Of a stretch of DNA of 64,000 nucleotides, positions 25,261 to 35,652 are shown piece after piece; the first letter of the stretch is position 1, and each line of letters opens with the position of its first letter. Both the position numbers and the translations under genes were made by a program. Source of the stretch: Sodiomyces alkalinus F11 (lineage: Eukaryota; Ascomycota; Sordariomycetes; Glomerellales; Plectosphaerellaceae). The notes below the pieces were generated by a model. That model did not search any database, was not told the DNA's origin, and saw nothing but the letters and a program-made list of their open reading frames with translations. The stretch lies in assembly GCF_003711515.1 (NCBI RefSeq), contig NW_021167082.1:652923-716922 (forward strand), given 5' to 3'.

Positions 25261-26413
25261 CGTATACAGGGTGCGGTCTCTGCCTGCTCGCCCGGCAAGT
25301 AAAGTACCAAAGCACGGCCAGGCCAGGTATACTATTATCGCTCGTGCGGAGAATCACAGCGATAAAGTCGCGGCGACACGACTAGCTCACTACGCCTGGC
25401 TAAGCTAGGCTAAATAATAGCATAAGGCTCTGGGTAGGCTAAGGGGATAAACTTATAGGCGATAAGGCGAGACAAACTTTATTCAGGATAAGCAAAGACG
25501 CATAGGCTAAGCAAATGCGCAAGAGATGAGCAAATACTTAGCATATCAGCACGGGTGTATTAGCCTGATATGGCTTAGTCAGTGACATAATATGCTAGCA
25601 CTCGACCAATATCCACCCGGCCAGGTTTAGCAGACTTCCCTACTTAGGCTTCGCGTCCGACCCGTTATAGTCCTGCTCGAGACTTATGCCGGCGGTAAGG
25701 CGGGATCTGGCAAGGAAATGAGGGCCAGCCTGCGCCAGTGGTCAGGACACCCCTTGATAAAAGGTAAACACAGCCCGGGCACGTCCTCACGGGGAGGGAT
25801 CAGAGCTGCCCGAGAGTGGGCCATGGTGCCAGACACCGTTGCAGCTCTCGCGCAACTACTTATGCGGACGCGGGAGCGGGTGGGACTAGTGCCAGGTCAA
25901 ACCCCCTCCTCTTCTGGATAGGAAGCAGGCAGGCCGACTTGCACTTCGCTCTTTAAGGGCAGAACTTGTTGATTTGGCGGTAGCATATACGGGCCCTTGG
26001 TTAGCGCTGGACGCAATTAGGGCTATCGGCAGGAAAGGACACGTCACGGCTTATCCAGGGCAAAGGCTTGAAGTGAGGTCAATGGAGCATAAAAGAACCG
26101 CGAGTAAAGGGACGGTTCCTAAGCAGCAGGCTACCTTAGACAGCCAGGCGATCCTTTTTTGGAAAAGACGTCTTAGCCAGGATTTTTCAAGAAAGTGCGG
26201 AGTCGTAAAGTGCGCTAATACAGCTAAATGCTAGTCGCCGTAGGATCGACGCCATAGTAGGATCGCCACGAGCTAGGGGTGCTTTAAGGTCTTATTTAGT
26301 CGAAGTGGAGTCTGTTTATTTAGTGGCGCGTGCTTATCGCTTGTTGCGCAGCACGCGGTGGAGCTTATGGTATTTCACTCACTAATCATATATCCAAGCC
26401 AGAACCTCGGTAA
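25261..26413. other. Island DNA without convincing gene
   Basis: Mixed composition. Open frames at 25,718-25,921 and 25,974-26,234 start at or near ordinary codons but have no domain, no intron signals and no homologous copy in the window. A GATAAGC/GAGCAAA-rich segment lies at 25,440-25,560. I see no supportable feature. Confidence 0.4.
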
Positions 26414-26785
26414 CCTCTCGTTTGCCAAAAAAGGGGGAAAAAAGAAGGCCTGTTAGCTGACGCTAGCCGAAAGCCTCACATACATGACACCAGGCAACGC
26501 TGGCAGCACAGCTATGCCACAAAGCAGGCCAACGCCTTATGCCTATCTAACACCCTGCGCTTAGTATACCCAAAACTTACTATCACTCCCAAGCACAAGG
26601 ACACCCTAATCCTCCAGCCATTCGATACAGCAAGACTGCACAAGCTCAAAGTACATTATCAAAAATCGACTAGTCCCGCCGACTTTAAGGCAACGAAATA
26701 TATTCTCACATGCACGATTCCGATCCTGCCAGTCCCCACCACAGCCGTTGCAGGAGATCGAGGGGGAGGAGGAACTTTGACTTAA
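26414..26785 (+). pseudogene. Coding-like open frame without ATG
   Basis: An uninterrupted frame of 123 codons between stops at 26,411 and 26,783. From about 26,495 the decoded sequence looks protein-like (basic, with Gln/His-rich start, then LRLVYPKLTI and ILQPFDTARLHKLK) and ends in a Gly-rich tail. It lacks a start, so it would be an internal exon or a gene fragment. No family recognised. Confidence 0.25.
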
Positions 26786-27643
26786 AGGCGTTCCAAATCC
26801 TGTATATAGTCTTAATCTCGGGTGAAGGTGTTCACGTCACGGTTGAACCAGGTGTGTTGTACTGGGCCCAGGCATCCAATAACTTATGGCGTCGCTGATA
26901 AGAGATACGTGCCAAAAGTTACACGATCGCGCCGACGAGGAATTAAATGCTTAGGAAAAAGGAAAGAAAAGACCGCTGGCCAGCTTAGGTCCACGATTTT
27001 CAAGTGTCTTGGTTTGCATAATACCTCCCTACCTTACTCGACGAACGGAATGGACCCCTTCCTAGATCTTATCAGTAGTTGCTTAGTTAGGCGGTAATGG
27101 CTAAAGAACTGGAGACTTACGCACCGAGGGCGATATAGAGCGGATGGAAATTGACAACTTGTGTTCCACTAAAGCCGTAACAAAAACCAGCCTTGATAGC
27201 CACAAATTATCTCGTCTGCGCGTCCATGGCAAGCTGAGCATCCCTCTTGAACTCTTTTACAAACTTATAAGGTTTCGAAGCCAATCCCACTTATCCTTAC
27301 TTACTCCCTGGGGATTCTGCATTTGAAGACGACTAACGTCTTCAGAGACAAAGAAATACTATTTCTCGAAGATTTTCGGGATAACCGATATCCAGGGTTA
27401 AAGCTCAGGGTTGCGCAGAAGCTCTTCCAATATTGGTGAACAGAACAGTTCTGTCTCCCATTCTTATAGGATTCCGTATAAGATATTCGTAAGTTGGATC
27501 CCAGCAACCTTAGGAAAAACCGTTTCCCGTCGATTAGAGTACCCGGTGCGTTAAGGGGATGTTGGCCTAACTTATCCCCCTCGGCAAGAAATGTTGTGTT
27601 ATGCCTCTAAGCTTCAGGGGAGTCAGCGAGGTCACGAAAACGG
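26786..27643. other. Island DNA, no convincing gene
   Basis: Several short frames (26,822-27,097 plus; 27,144-27,326 plus; 27,301-27,507 minus) overlap one another and none shows a domain or introns. Confidence 0.35.
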
Positions 27644-28181
27644 CTAATAACGCTCACCAGCAAAGTAGAGAATATTAAGAAGGTCTAAAATCCACCGAGG
27701 GGGCGTCTGATTCGCCTGTTAGCTGTCGTATATGCTATATGCTAAGGTACTTAAAACTCACCTTCTGCTGAAGCTCTTCAGGGATGGCTTCATAGAGCAT
27801 CTCGTTAATAGGAGTCTTTGCACTCTTTTGGCCGTTACGTGTCACCTAGGAGGAGAACCAGTTAGATCTCTCCTCTTTCAAACGCGATATTACCTCGCCT
27901 AATCCCGTATCAGCTAAATCCTTATCACTGAGAGCAAATGAGCTGTCTTGCTGGACGTATTTCCTTTTGCCATCGCTGAAGTGCCTATCAAGGTCGACTT
28001 CTCTGGAAAATTTCGCGAGCCGCACCTTTACGGGGATCCTTAGTGAGTATTCCCGACCCGACTTCCGAGAGGCAACGACGATTGTAACGTAACAGATAGG
28101 GCCGGTCAGCTCTATCACGTTGAAGTTAGGTTGTTCTGGCGGCCGCAAGAGGCTGGTTCTTTTTAGGGTACCAGTGAAGCA
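27644..28181 (-). pseudogene. Unknown two-exon gene with in-frame stops
   Basis: Reading down the minus strand, a frame from 28,181 runs to 27,762 with one internal TAG at 27,848-27,846. It then meets a clear donor GTGAGT; a 55-nt intron (27,761-27,707) with branch GCTAAC and acceptor ATCAG leads in phase to a 20-codon exon ending at TAG 27,644. The frame continues upstream past a TAA at 28,184. The protein is mixed alpha/beta in character and basic in the middle; no family is recognised. The two upstream stops could be CAG/CAA turned to TAG/TAA, so a light RIP hit on a real gene is likely. The surrounding DNA is otherwise of normal composition. Confidence 0.5.
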
Positions 28182-28189
28182 TTATTCAA

Positions 28190-29083
28190 GGGGGTCTTTT
28201 CCCCCAGAGATTATCGTTATTCTTTAATAACGGGGATAATGCCTGTTAGAATGGAAAAAGAAAGGAGAAATCTGTGGAGGAAAGAACGAAGTATAGGAGA
28301 AGGAAATTAGGCTAGAGCATTCGGGACGTCATGCCCCCTATATACCGTGCGCAATCCACTCAGCAAGACATCTCACCCTTGCCTTATTCATAACAATAGA
28401 TGCCGAGCAGAGCTTCGCGTGGTCAATAATGAACCATCATTAGAAAATATTTAACGGGCAAGGAAAAGATACCTCAAATTCAAGGTGGTAGAAATGCAGA
28501 AACAAGGGATATTTGCTCATCAGTGCACACAGTGGCACGTCCTCAGCAAATCAGCGACAGGATACAAACGCATAGGAAAGGATCACCGAATTTACCAGTG
28601 CCATATCGCTCCTCTCCAAGCCGAAGCATACGGCCAACCGGGCTTCTTATGGTGGAGGCTAGTAAAGTTATAGATATAGAGCATCCCGTGTCGGCGACCT
28701 GCTCAGCTTTCATCGGTGCGCTGCCGTGAAACGTACCATCGGCGGCCTTAGGGAGTCTAGGACTGGTACACAACCTAGACTCTCTTGGTGGACGACAAAA
28801 CCAGGGAGCAGGGCCAAAGCCATCAGCCCCGCGCATAGAGGGACCAATCTCTTCAACGAAAACTATTACTATGTTAATAGCAAGGCCCATCTCTTGCAGC
28901 ATGCATACGCCACTAGTCGTCACACTACCGACGTATCGGTCTGGTTGAATCGTGCCGTCGTACTTCGTCGTCAAGGGAAAAAACCACCTCCTCCCCTAGT
29001 ACCAGAACAGCCAATTCCAGCCCGAATAGAGAGTCCATACAAGCGAAAATGGCTGGACGACAAACGAGATTAGCCTTAATTAG
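28190..29083. other. Island DNA with overlapping open frames only
   Basis: A minus frame at 28,543-28,974 (143 codons) and a plus frame at 28,726-29,073 (115 codons) overlap. Neither has a domain. The region may belong to the transposase remnant just downstream, but I could not read a transposase catalytic core in it. Confidence 0.35.
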
Positions 29084-29401
29084 TTAAAACATTTCGACCA
29101 ATCTACCAAACATCGTACGAAGGGAGTCTATCGACTACTTATACTTGAACGGTCACGAAAGTTCCGAGCAGAGAACAAGGAGCTTCGTACGGCAAATGAG
29201 CGGCAAAGCAAGCGACGCAGGACCAAAGAAACACGTTTGCAGGATAGAGGATCACTCATTGACAAGAGTTTCGGGAAGATTCCGATTATGGGCCAGAACT
29301 CTAAGCATATTAATGCGGGCTGGCTTGCTTGTGCCAATTTCAGGGACAAGCTTGAGGGGTTCTCATCGCTCTTCCTAATGGATGGACTCGTCTGGGACTG
29401 A
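29084..29401 (+). pseudogene. Fot/pogo-like (DDE_1) transposase C-terminal remnant
   Basis: An open frame of 105 codons without ATG. The first half is a basic coiled-coil: LERSRKFRAENKELRTANE, then SKRRRTKETRLQ and a GSL turn. This succession (Leu/Glu helix, AN.x.SKRRR, TRLQ..GSL) is typical for the tail of fungal Tc1/pogo-type transposases, downstream of the DDE core. The core, DNA-binding domain and inverted repeats are not visible nearby, so it is a fragment. It could also be a domesticated tail, which is less likely. Confidence 0.55.
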
Positions 29402-29646
29402 AACCAGGTCATCGCATTCGCTGTGAAACCCCGCAAGGAACTCTACTATGGCCTCTCTGGATATTGGGCTGCATAAGGACCCTGCGACATGTGGCAGGAG
29501 GGAGACAATCGTCTGGAAACGAATTGGCGCCTTCAGTTTGATCCATCTTTGCAGATAGCTGAGAAGAATTAGTTACTCTGAGTAGGCGCGGCTGTTGCTC
29601 GAAATCGCGACGCGTTGGTGGTGGCCGAGTCAGGCTTACATAATCG
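29402..29646. other. Normal-composition spacer before the 29.65-kb palindromes
   Basis: Short stretch with no gene or repeat seen. Confidence 0.4.
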
Positions 29647-29686
29647 GCACGGGGCCCCGTGCAAAATTACAGCTACGGGGCCCCGT
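29647..29686. repeat. Two GC palindromes at a composition border
   Basis: A perfect 16-bp palindrome GCACGGGGCCCCGTGC (29,647-29,662) and a 12-bp one ACGGGGCCCCGT (29,675-29,686), 12 bp apart. They lie at the edge between a normal island and the RIP-mutated tract to the right and may mark an element end. Confidence 0.85.
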
Positions 29687-31760
29687 GGCCCTATTAGGCC
29701 CTAGTGTGGAATGGTTGAGGCTGAGCGTAGCTTGCAGGCTGCGTGGGATACGTCGCTAAAGGATTAGACGAGTAGGAATAAGTAGAGGTTTGAGCGGAAT
29801 AGTAAAGCTGCTTATGCCGTAGTGTAGGAAATTATTATATTAGTGATGGTTGATTTATTAAGCTATGTAGATCTAGGCGAGGTTAAGGAAAAGATACTGA
29901 GCCCGACTATAACAGATATCTTTAATATTCTATCAGAATAGTAGTAGAAAGGGAGGTCTACTATTACCTATTTAACTTACTAGTAGAAACGGCCGGGTTA
30001 GGCAGGATTAGGTGCTAACGAAGTAGTATAAGACTTATTATATATTAGTAGGCAGCCTTAGGCCGTTTAATAGGTTAATAGCTATATACTTATATATCCC
30101 CTAAGTAATACTATAGCTTATAGGGTAGCGACCCGTTATAGTAGTTCCTAGGTATTAAGATAATACGAGATTAGACTATATAGAAGATCTAGTTATTATA
30201 ATAGGACTATATCGTGAAGCTTAAATAGTTCTTACCCCCGGGAGTTAGTAATAGTAAGCCGGCTTCGCCGATACGGCTAAGTACTTATAATCGCCCGGGT
30301 ATTTAGCGGACCGGCCTTAGCGTTAAGTAATATTTAAATAGTCTTAGAATATACCTACGAGTCACTTATTATACAGAGTAAATAAGGAGTTAAATTACTA
30401 CTCTCTTAGTATAATTTAATAAATAGCTTACTTAAATCCTATATTAGCCTTTATCTCTAGATTAGCCTTTAATAGCACCGTATTATAGCTAGTTATTTTG
30501 ATTTTATCTTCCTTAGGTTACTTAGTTAAGTTATCCGGAGGGTTAACCTATTCGGTTCTGCTATTAGTCTAATTCCGATCGACTAGGTTAGAAAGGACCT
30601 TACTAAAGAGTTTAGAGGAGCTAGCTTCTTATCCGTATTTCCGTTTATATCCGAAATAGCCTGCTCTTATATTAGATAAGCGTCTTCCACTCTATCTAGT
30701 ATTTACTAGAAGACTAAAAGGGTTATTACTACCTATACCGCTACTTACGGTATCCGGAGCTAGATTCTCCGGGGGATTAAAGAAGGAACCCTGGTCGGGG
30801 TAATTATAGGCTCTAGTATAACCGGCGGGATCCGAAGCCGGATTAGCTATCTCCGAAGGAATATTATCCGAGCCTTCTATTAGATTAGCCTAATCGGCTC
30901 TCCTATTAGCCTAGTCTTAGTTAGCTAGCTTAAAGGGGACTTACCGGGGAACTAGTTTTAGGATTAGCCGCGAGAGGTTAAGGGTTACCCGCTATACCTA
31001 AACCTAAATCAGGGATTTTAGTACTTAAGGGTTATTTAGGCTATCCGCTAGCCCGGTTATAGTGGTTCGGTATTAAGCTAGGTATCTTAAATTGCGATAT
31101 TTATAGTTATTATAACGGCGGCACTTACGGCGTCGGCTTAGAATATACCCTTAATACTCCCTAAATAACTAGATCCCGTACTTTTAAGTGTGTTAATAGT
31201 GGCTATAGAACCCGAACTAGTCTATTCTAGTAGTAGTAGTACCGGTAATAGGTGAATTCTTAATAGAAAATAGGGTATTCTTATACCTACTAACTATTAG
31301 GTATAGGTACGTACTACTTAGATAAGTAACGAGGTTATACAGACGCTCTAGAATAAAGTTCTATTCTGTGGATACTCTGCTTTAGTCTCTAATATTCCTC
31401 TACTATTAATAGTTTAAAATATACCTTCCCCGGTATTCTCCTTACTAATTATACAGAACACGCGGGTACTTTCACGTTATTAATATACCCAGGATAAAGC
31501 TATTAACTACTAGACGCTATAGGTTAGCTAGCTACTCGGCCGGTACTAAAACTACCTAACTAGGCATATATACGGGTATAGATCGTAATATAATATATAT
31601 ATACATGCCTTTATTATTAAGCGATCTCCGTAAACTAATATATATAATAAATATCTGAATATAATAGTCTGCTTTTACCCCTATAATAGGATTATCGATA
31701 TAAGAAGCTATAGAGTAGTTTAAAGGGGTAAACCGGAGGAAGTGGTATAATTTGCCGGAG
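29687..31760 (+). pseudogene. RIP-mutated repeat with a decodable plus-strand frame at its left
   Basis: From about 29,710 to 30,065 one frame is followable if TAG/TAA are read as Gln/Trp. It is Ser/Lys/Gln-rich with a Leu-rich part (near 29,845-29,930) and then a basic segment before the stretch shared with 63 kb. No family recognised. The rest to 31,760 is heavily mutated and unassigned. Confidence 0.4.
30003..30077. repeat. Direct repeat shared with 63,043-63,116
   Basis: GACTTATTATATATTAGTAG..AGCCTTAGGCCGTTTAATAGGTTA occurs in both places in the same orientation, 33 kb apart, with few transitions. They are copies of one repeat family. Confidence 0.8.
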
Positions 31761-32040
31761 CCGCGGGGCGTTAAACGCCCTCGTCTGTCTTATTCGAGGT
31801 GGCTTTATGCTGCTGTCAAGTTGCTGCTGGTCCTGGCAGCCGAGCTTAAGTAATATAAGAGAACCCTGACTCGTCGGTAGTGGGCCAGTGGCTATGGGTT
31901 ATAGGCTAATACCGAAGCTTATTTTTTGCTTGCTGTGGTTCTACGTCTTAGACTGCTCGGGGAATGAAGTTCCGGTATTGGAAAGGTTGTTCTCTACTAA
32001 ATAGTCAATATCAGAAATTCAGAATCAGGAATTTTATTCA
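31761..32040. other. Start of a small normal-composition island
   Basis: CA and TG return at about 31,780. No gene is seen apart from the downstream flank of the minus-strand gene at 32,041. Confidence 0.4.
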
Positions 32041-32262
32041 TTAAGCTATTCGACTCACAATTTCAGATACCGGAGGGGGGAAGTTTGTATCATCTAAGGC
32101 AGCGAAACAGTAGAACTTTCCACGGTAGCGGATAGCTAGGTACACTTCGGCATTACAATCCTCGTGAATATCGCGTAGCTTGCTGTATATCGTGTGTTTG
32201 CGGCGTCTGAATTTGGCTAAGAACGCCTTTGTAGCCCGCGACGTCTCTCGAGTAGTAGTCAT
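32041..32262 (-). CDS. Small MADS/SRF-like protein (73 aa)
   Basis: True ATG at 32,262 and TAA at 32,041. Basic N-terminal helix (FLAKFRRRKHTIYSKLRDIHEDC, residues ~14-36) followed by AEVYLAIRYRGKFYCF, then an acidic, Pro-rich end. The order basic helix, C-A-E-V-Y beta strand, second strand resembles the MADS box, a DNA-binding and dimerisation fold, as seen in very short MADS-like proteins of fungi. It lacks the full 56-residue box and any K or activation domain. It stands alone in a ~500-bp normal island between RIP-mutated tracts, so it has escaped RIP and may be under selection or recently arrived. Regulation of targets is only inferred. Confidence 0.55.
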   Translation of the reverse strand: MTTTRETSRATKAFLAKFRRRKHTIYSKLRDIHEDCNAEVYLAIRYRGKFYCFAALDDTNFPPPVSEIVSRIA

Positions 32263-32329
32263 AATATAGTGACAGGGAATTCAAGAGAGAAGATTAATAT
32301 GCTTGCTGTTTATGATTATGTGAAGGTTC

Positions 32330-34200
32330 TTAGGTATTAATAAATCTATGTTTGATGTACTTAATACCATTAACAGTTTTATGATTACAGAATATACTAA
32401 GCAGGTAGCGAGTAGTACTTACTCCTTATACCTTATTTAGTAACTTCATAAAACAGAAACCTGTTTTAAGTCTTTAGCCTACGTACCACCTTATTTATAC
32501 TATTACCATATATATATTATATATCGGTTCGGGTCCGAGCAAAAAAGATCGGACAGAGAAGTGGATAAAGAACTGACTATAAAATTATATACTATAGTTT
32601 AAAGTCTCTAATAAGTATATATATTATGTGTGTAGAAGCGAGGAAGAGATAGCTCTATGCTCGGATCCATAAAGAAATCTACGAGGTACCTAGCTATCCA
32701 GCTACCTGATTAGTCAGCTAATATAGATCACGGACCACTATAACCTAGTATTACTAGGACTTTAGTATTATATTAGTAACTAAACTATTACCACGTATAT
32801 TAACGTACTAAAAAGTCTTGAAACCTACGAAGTGGCTAGAGGAAGCCGTTAACCTGGTCCCTCCCTTCGAACTAAACGTAATACGGTAATAGTCAGGCGC
32901 TCGGTATAGTATCGGGTTCTGGGGTCTCTTCTTAAAGCAGGAGACGCAGGCAGATAGGTCGATATCTCTTCTTTACGGAACCCCGTAGCCGGTAGTATAT
33001 CGCGCGCTTAGAATTATTTAAGGTGATAGTAGGCAGGTTGGCCGTTTAGGCAGTGTACACGCAGCTTTATATTACGAGGCGGAAGAACTAGAAGATCTTT
33101 AGTGTCGTGTACCGTAAAGGTAAGACTTATTAGAATAGAAGCAATAATAGCCTGCCCGACTTTATAATAGCTTAACCCTAAGCTATAAACCTAAACTACC
33201 CTAATACCTGCCGAATATATCTTTCTATTATACTATAATATCAGGAATAAGGAATCCGTATTCCTGATATTGGTGGCCGGTCGGGATTATTCTTTAACGC
33301 TTAATATAGTATAGTAAACCGATATATATTATCGTCTATTCGTATAATCTAACTTCTTCAGAGTGACTTCGTGCGTCTTCGTAATATCTTCGTGCGTCTC
33401 TAGGTATCTTATCACACCTGCCTGCCTAACTTTAATAGTAGACTCGACCCTTCGATATATTATAGTATTATGCTACCTCCCCGGGGCATCTATAGGGAGG
33501 CAGCTCTTCCTCTTCTTCGGTGAATAGAACGACTTAATATCTCGGAAGTGTAGAAGTGGTAGTGGGCGGAGGAATCTTAACACCCCTAGTCGGGTTAGTG
33601 TCGGTAGGTGGGATTTATAAAAAAGAGGTCTTTTTAAATAGATAAAACGAAGGGAAATAAAGAGTAAAGATATCTTCCGGCCTAGCTAGATAGAATCGTT
33701 AGCTCCCCGGATAGCGCCGTATATTATCAGGATAGAAGAAATAATAGTGATATTAATACTTAAGATGTAAAAGGGAAATCCTCCTTCTAGGAGGGGTAAA
33801 AAGCTACGTATAAATAGTTAGTATATAATAAAGAATAACAGGATCGGTAGGGATAGGAGAACGAAGGCGAGGGCGGTAGTTTAATTCGATATCGAAGAAG
33901 AGAAAGAGTATATATACCACGAGGCAGAAACCTAACGGCTTAACTATTCGTGCGATTAAACTCGTCCTCTAGAATATATAGCTAAAAGTAAAAAGGGATA
34001 TAAAACGAAAGGAGAATACGGGCGTGTAGAAGAGTAAGAGACTGGATAACCTAGCGAAAATATTCTGATAATAGTAAGACGCTTACAGCGTAACGCGTAA
34101 TTAATATCGTCGCTCGTTTAATTAACGATATCGTCTCTCGTTTAATGAACTGCAGCCCTACCTGTAGTTATAGTATAAGGTAAGGTACGTAGTGGAGGCA
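32330..34200. other. RIP-mutated tract
   Basis: AT-rich and CA/TG-poor, with no decodable gene. It contains the hairpin at 33,237-33,271, and (33,360-33,420) two short CTTCGTGCGTCT repeats. Confidence 0.5.
33237..33271. repeat. Perfect 13-bp-arm hairpin
   Basis: Arms AATATCAGGAATA and TATTCCTGATATT with a 9-base loop. Both arms keep CA/TG although the surroundings are depleted of them. Confidence 0.85.
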
Positions 34201-34438
34201 CGGTCGGGGCGTGTCAGGTGGCGTCGGCTGTTATCATGGGTGCCCCAATCAGAATAGCCAAATGCCGTAGTCGGAATAAGTCAAATACAAGAAACGTCTA
34301 TACAGAGTCATGTATTAAGAGATCAACACCGTCAACAGCCGCGAATACGGACACCCCCCCCGGCATTATATTATCTGGTACGTGCCGAATTCCAGTTCAA
34401 TCAATCCAGACACCCCTCCAGGGGTAGGCTGGTGGTGA

Positions 34439-34854
34439 TTATGTCCCATGGTTGACCATAGCGCCCGACCCTAGCCCGCCCACATAGAACGGGAGAGATG
34501 TTTGAATAGTATACCCCTCATGGTTTTGGAAAACCACTAGGCATTTCCCTACCGTCGGTGCAGTGAACCGGGCAATAATGCGATAATATCCATTTTCCTT
34601 GTCAATGAATTCCCACCCGAGGGGAATGTCATTGACTTTTACGCTTCCTACCACGTCCACCTCGCGGAGGAAACTCGTCACCGTGCAAAGACCTCCAGGC
34701 TGTGTGGGCCAGGGCAAGACGGTAGCAAACGGCGTCCACCACCACCATCTATCTTATTGGGCCCTAGGTATACTGGAATTATACGCGTTTCTATCTTCAC
34801 AGTCTGATCTGCCGTTACTTACAGACTGTACGTCGTTATATTTTCAATCGGCAT
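34439..34854 (-). CDS. Hypothetical 113-aa protein, two exons
   Basis: ATG at 34,854 opens a short exon (34,854-34,823) ending at a consensus donor GTAAGT. A 74-nt intron (34,822-34,749, acceptor GATAG) leads in phase to the main exon, which ends at 34,439. The protein begins MPIENITTYS, then four Trp, and continues as a beta-rich sequence (for example GSVKVNDIPLGWEF and NGYYRIIARFTAPTVG) compatible with a small beta-sandwich; this fold is only an impression. No signal peptide with this start. Alternative acceptors exist downstream of the donor, so the N-terminus is provisional. Function unknown. Confidence 0.45.
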
Positions 34855-35652
34855 GATGCATTCAGGAGGTTTGACGCTTTCTAGGACTGCGCGTCCGCGG
34901 CTAAAAGCTGGCTAAGATTGGATTGATAGGCATTGGCTGATCTCTTGAACAGCTCGTCTTCGGGTTAAGAGAGGTTCAAGTCGTAGAATGCCAGAGCACA
35001 CCATCGTCGAGCGGTGGGGCGTCGAGCACAGTGCATCATCCGACTTGAGAGAAGGAAGCTCGACCGTGTCTGCATGCCCCCGGGAGGTTGTCCACTTTTT
35101 GGAGACGCGTCGTCGAGCGATTCTCGGTCGGCATGGTTGATGCTTGGTCGATGAGAAAGAACGATGGACACATACTCGCGGGATGATGCGTTTGGCTTTT
35201 GTTCTTATAAGTGTTAGTCTAGCCTTATGCGACTTGTCACTTCTTTAGGCAGGCAGCGAAGACGGACCAGTTTGTCTGGTTTGCGTCCAAGTGCCAGGGA
35301 CACGGTGCCCGAGGCGAAGGCGCGACTAGTGATCTGGCTGCGTGACTAGCGGGACGTGTAATCCGCACTTTTCCCCAAAAGTGCTGGTTCAGCCATTTTT
35401 CGGAGAAAAAGGGAGCACCCCAGTATGTACATGTACTAATGATCAGGCGGCTCGCGTACGCGGGATCGGCAGGTGGGTTCCTGTGGACACACACCGTGCC
35501 CTAGTGAAGAGTGGGCCGTCACTACGCGTTCTTCATAATACGCGGTACAACCTACTTGCCGCGGTCGGGTTGCTCTTACATCTCATCACGCCCCTAATCG
35601 CTCGCCTTGCTTGCCAGCTCTCTGCCCCCGAGCCTGCTTGACCGCAAGCACG
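34855..35652. other. Intergenic region upstream of the AT-hook-like gene
   Basis: Short overlapping frames on both strands (34,965-35,171; 35,237-35,494; 35,342-35,641) have no support. A perfect 8-bp-arm hairpin GCACTTTT-CCCC-AAAAGTGC lies at 35,365-35,384, about 270 bp before the ATG at 35,653, and could be a regulatory or DNA-structure element. Confidence 0.4.

Noticed and set aside
28543..28974. 143-codon minus frame as gene
   Set aside because: No ATG-based structure, domain or intron, and it overlaps an equally open plus frame.
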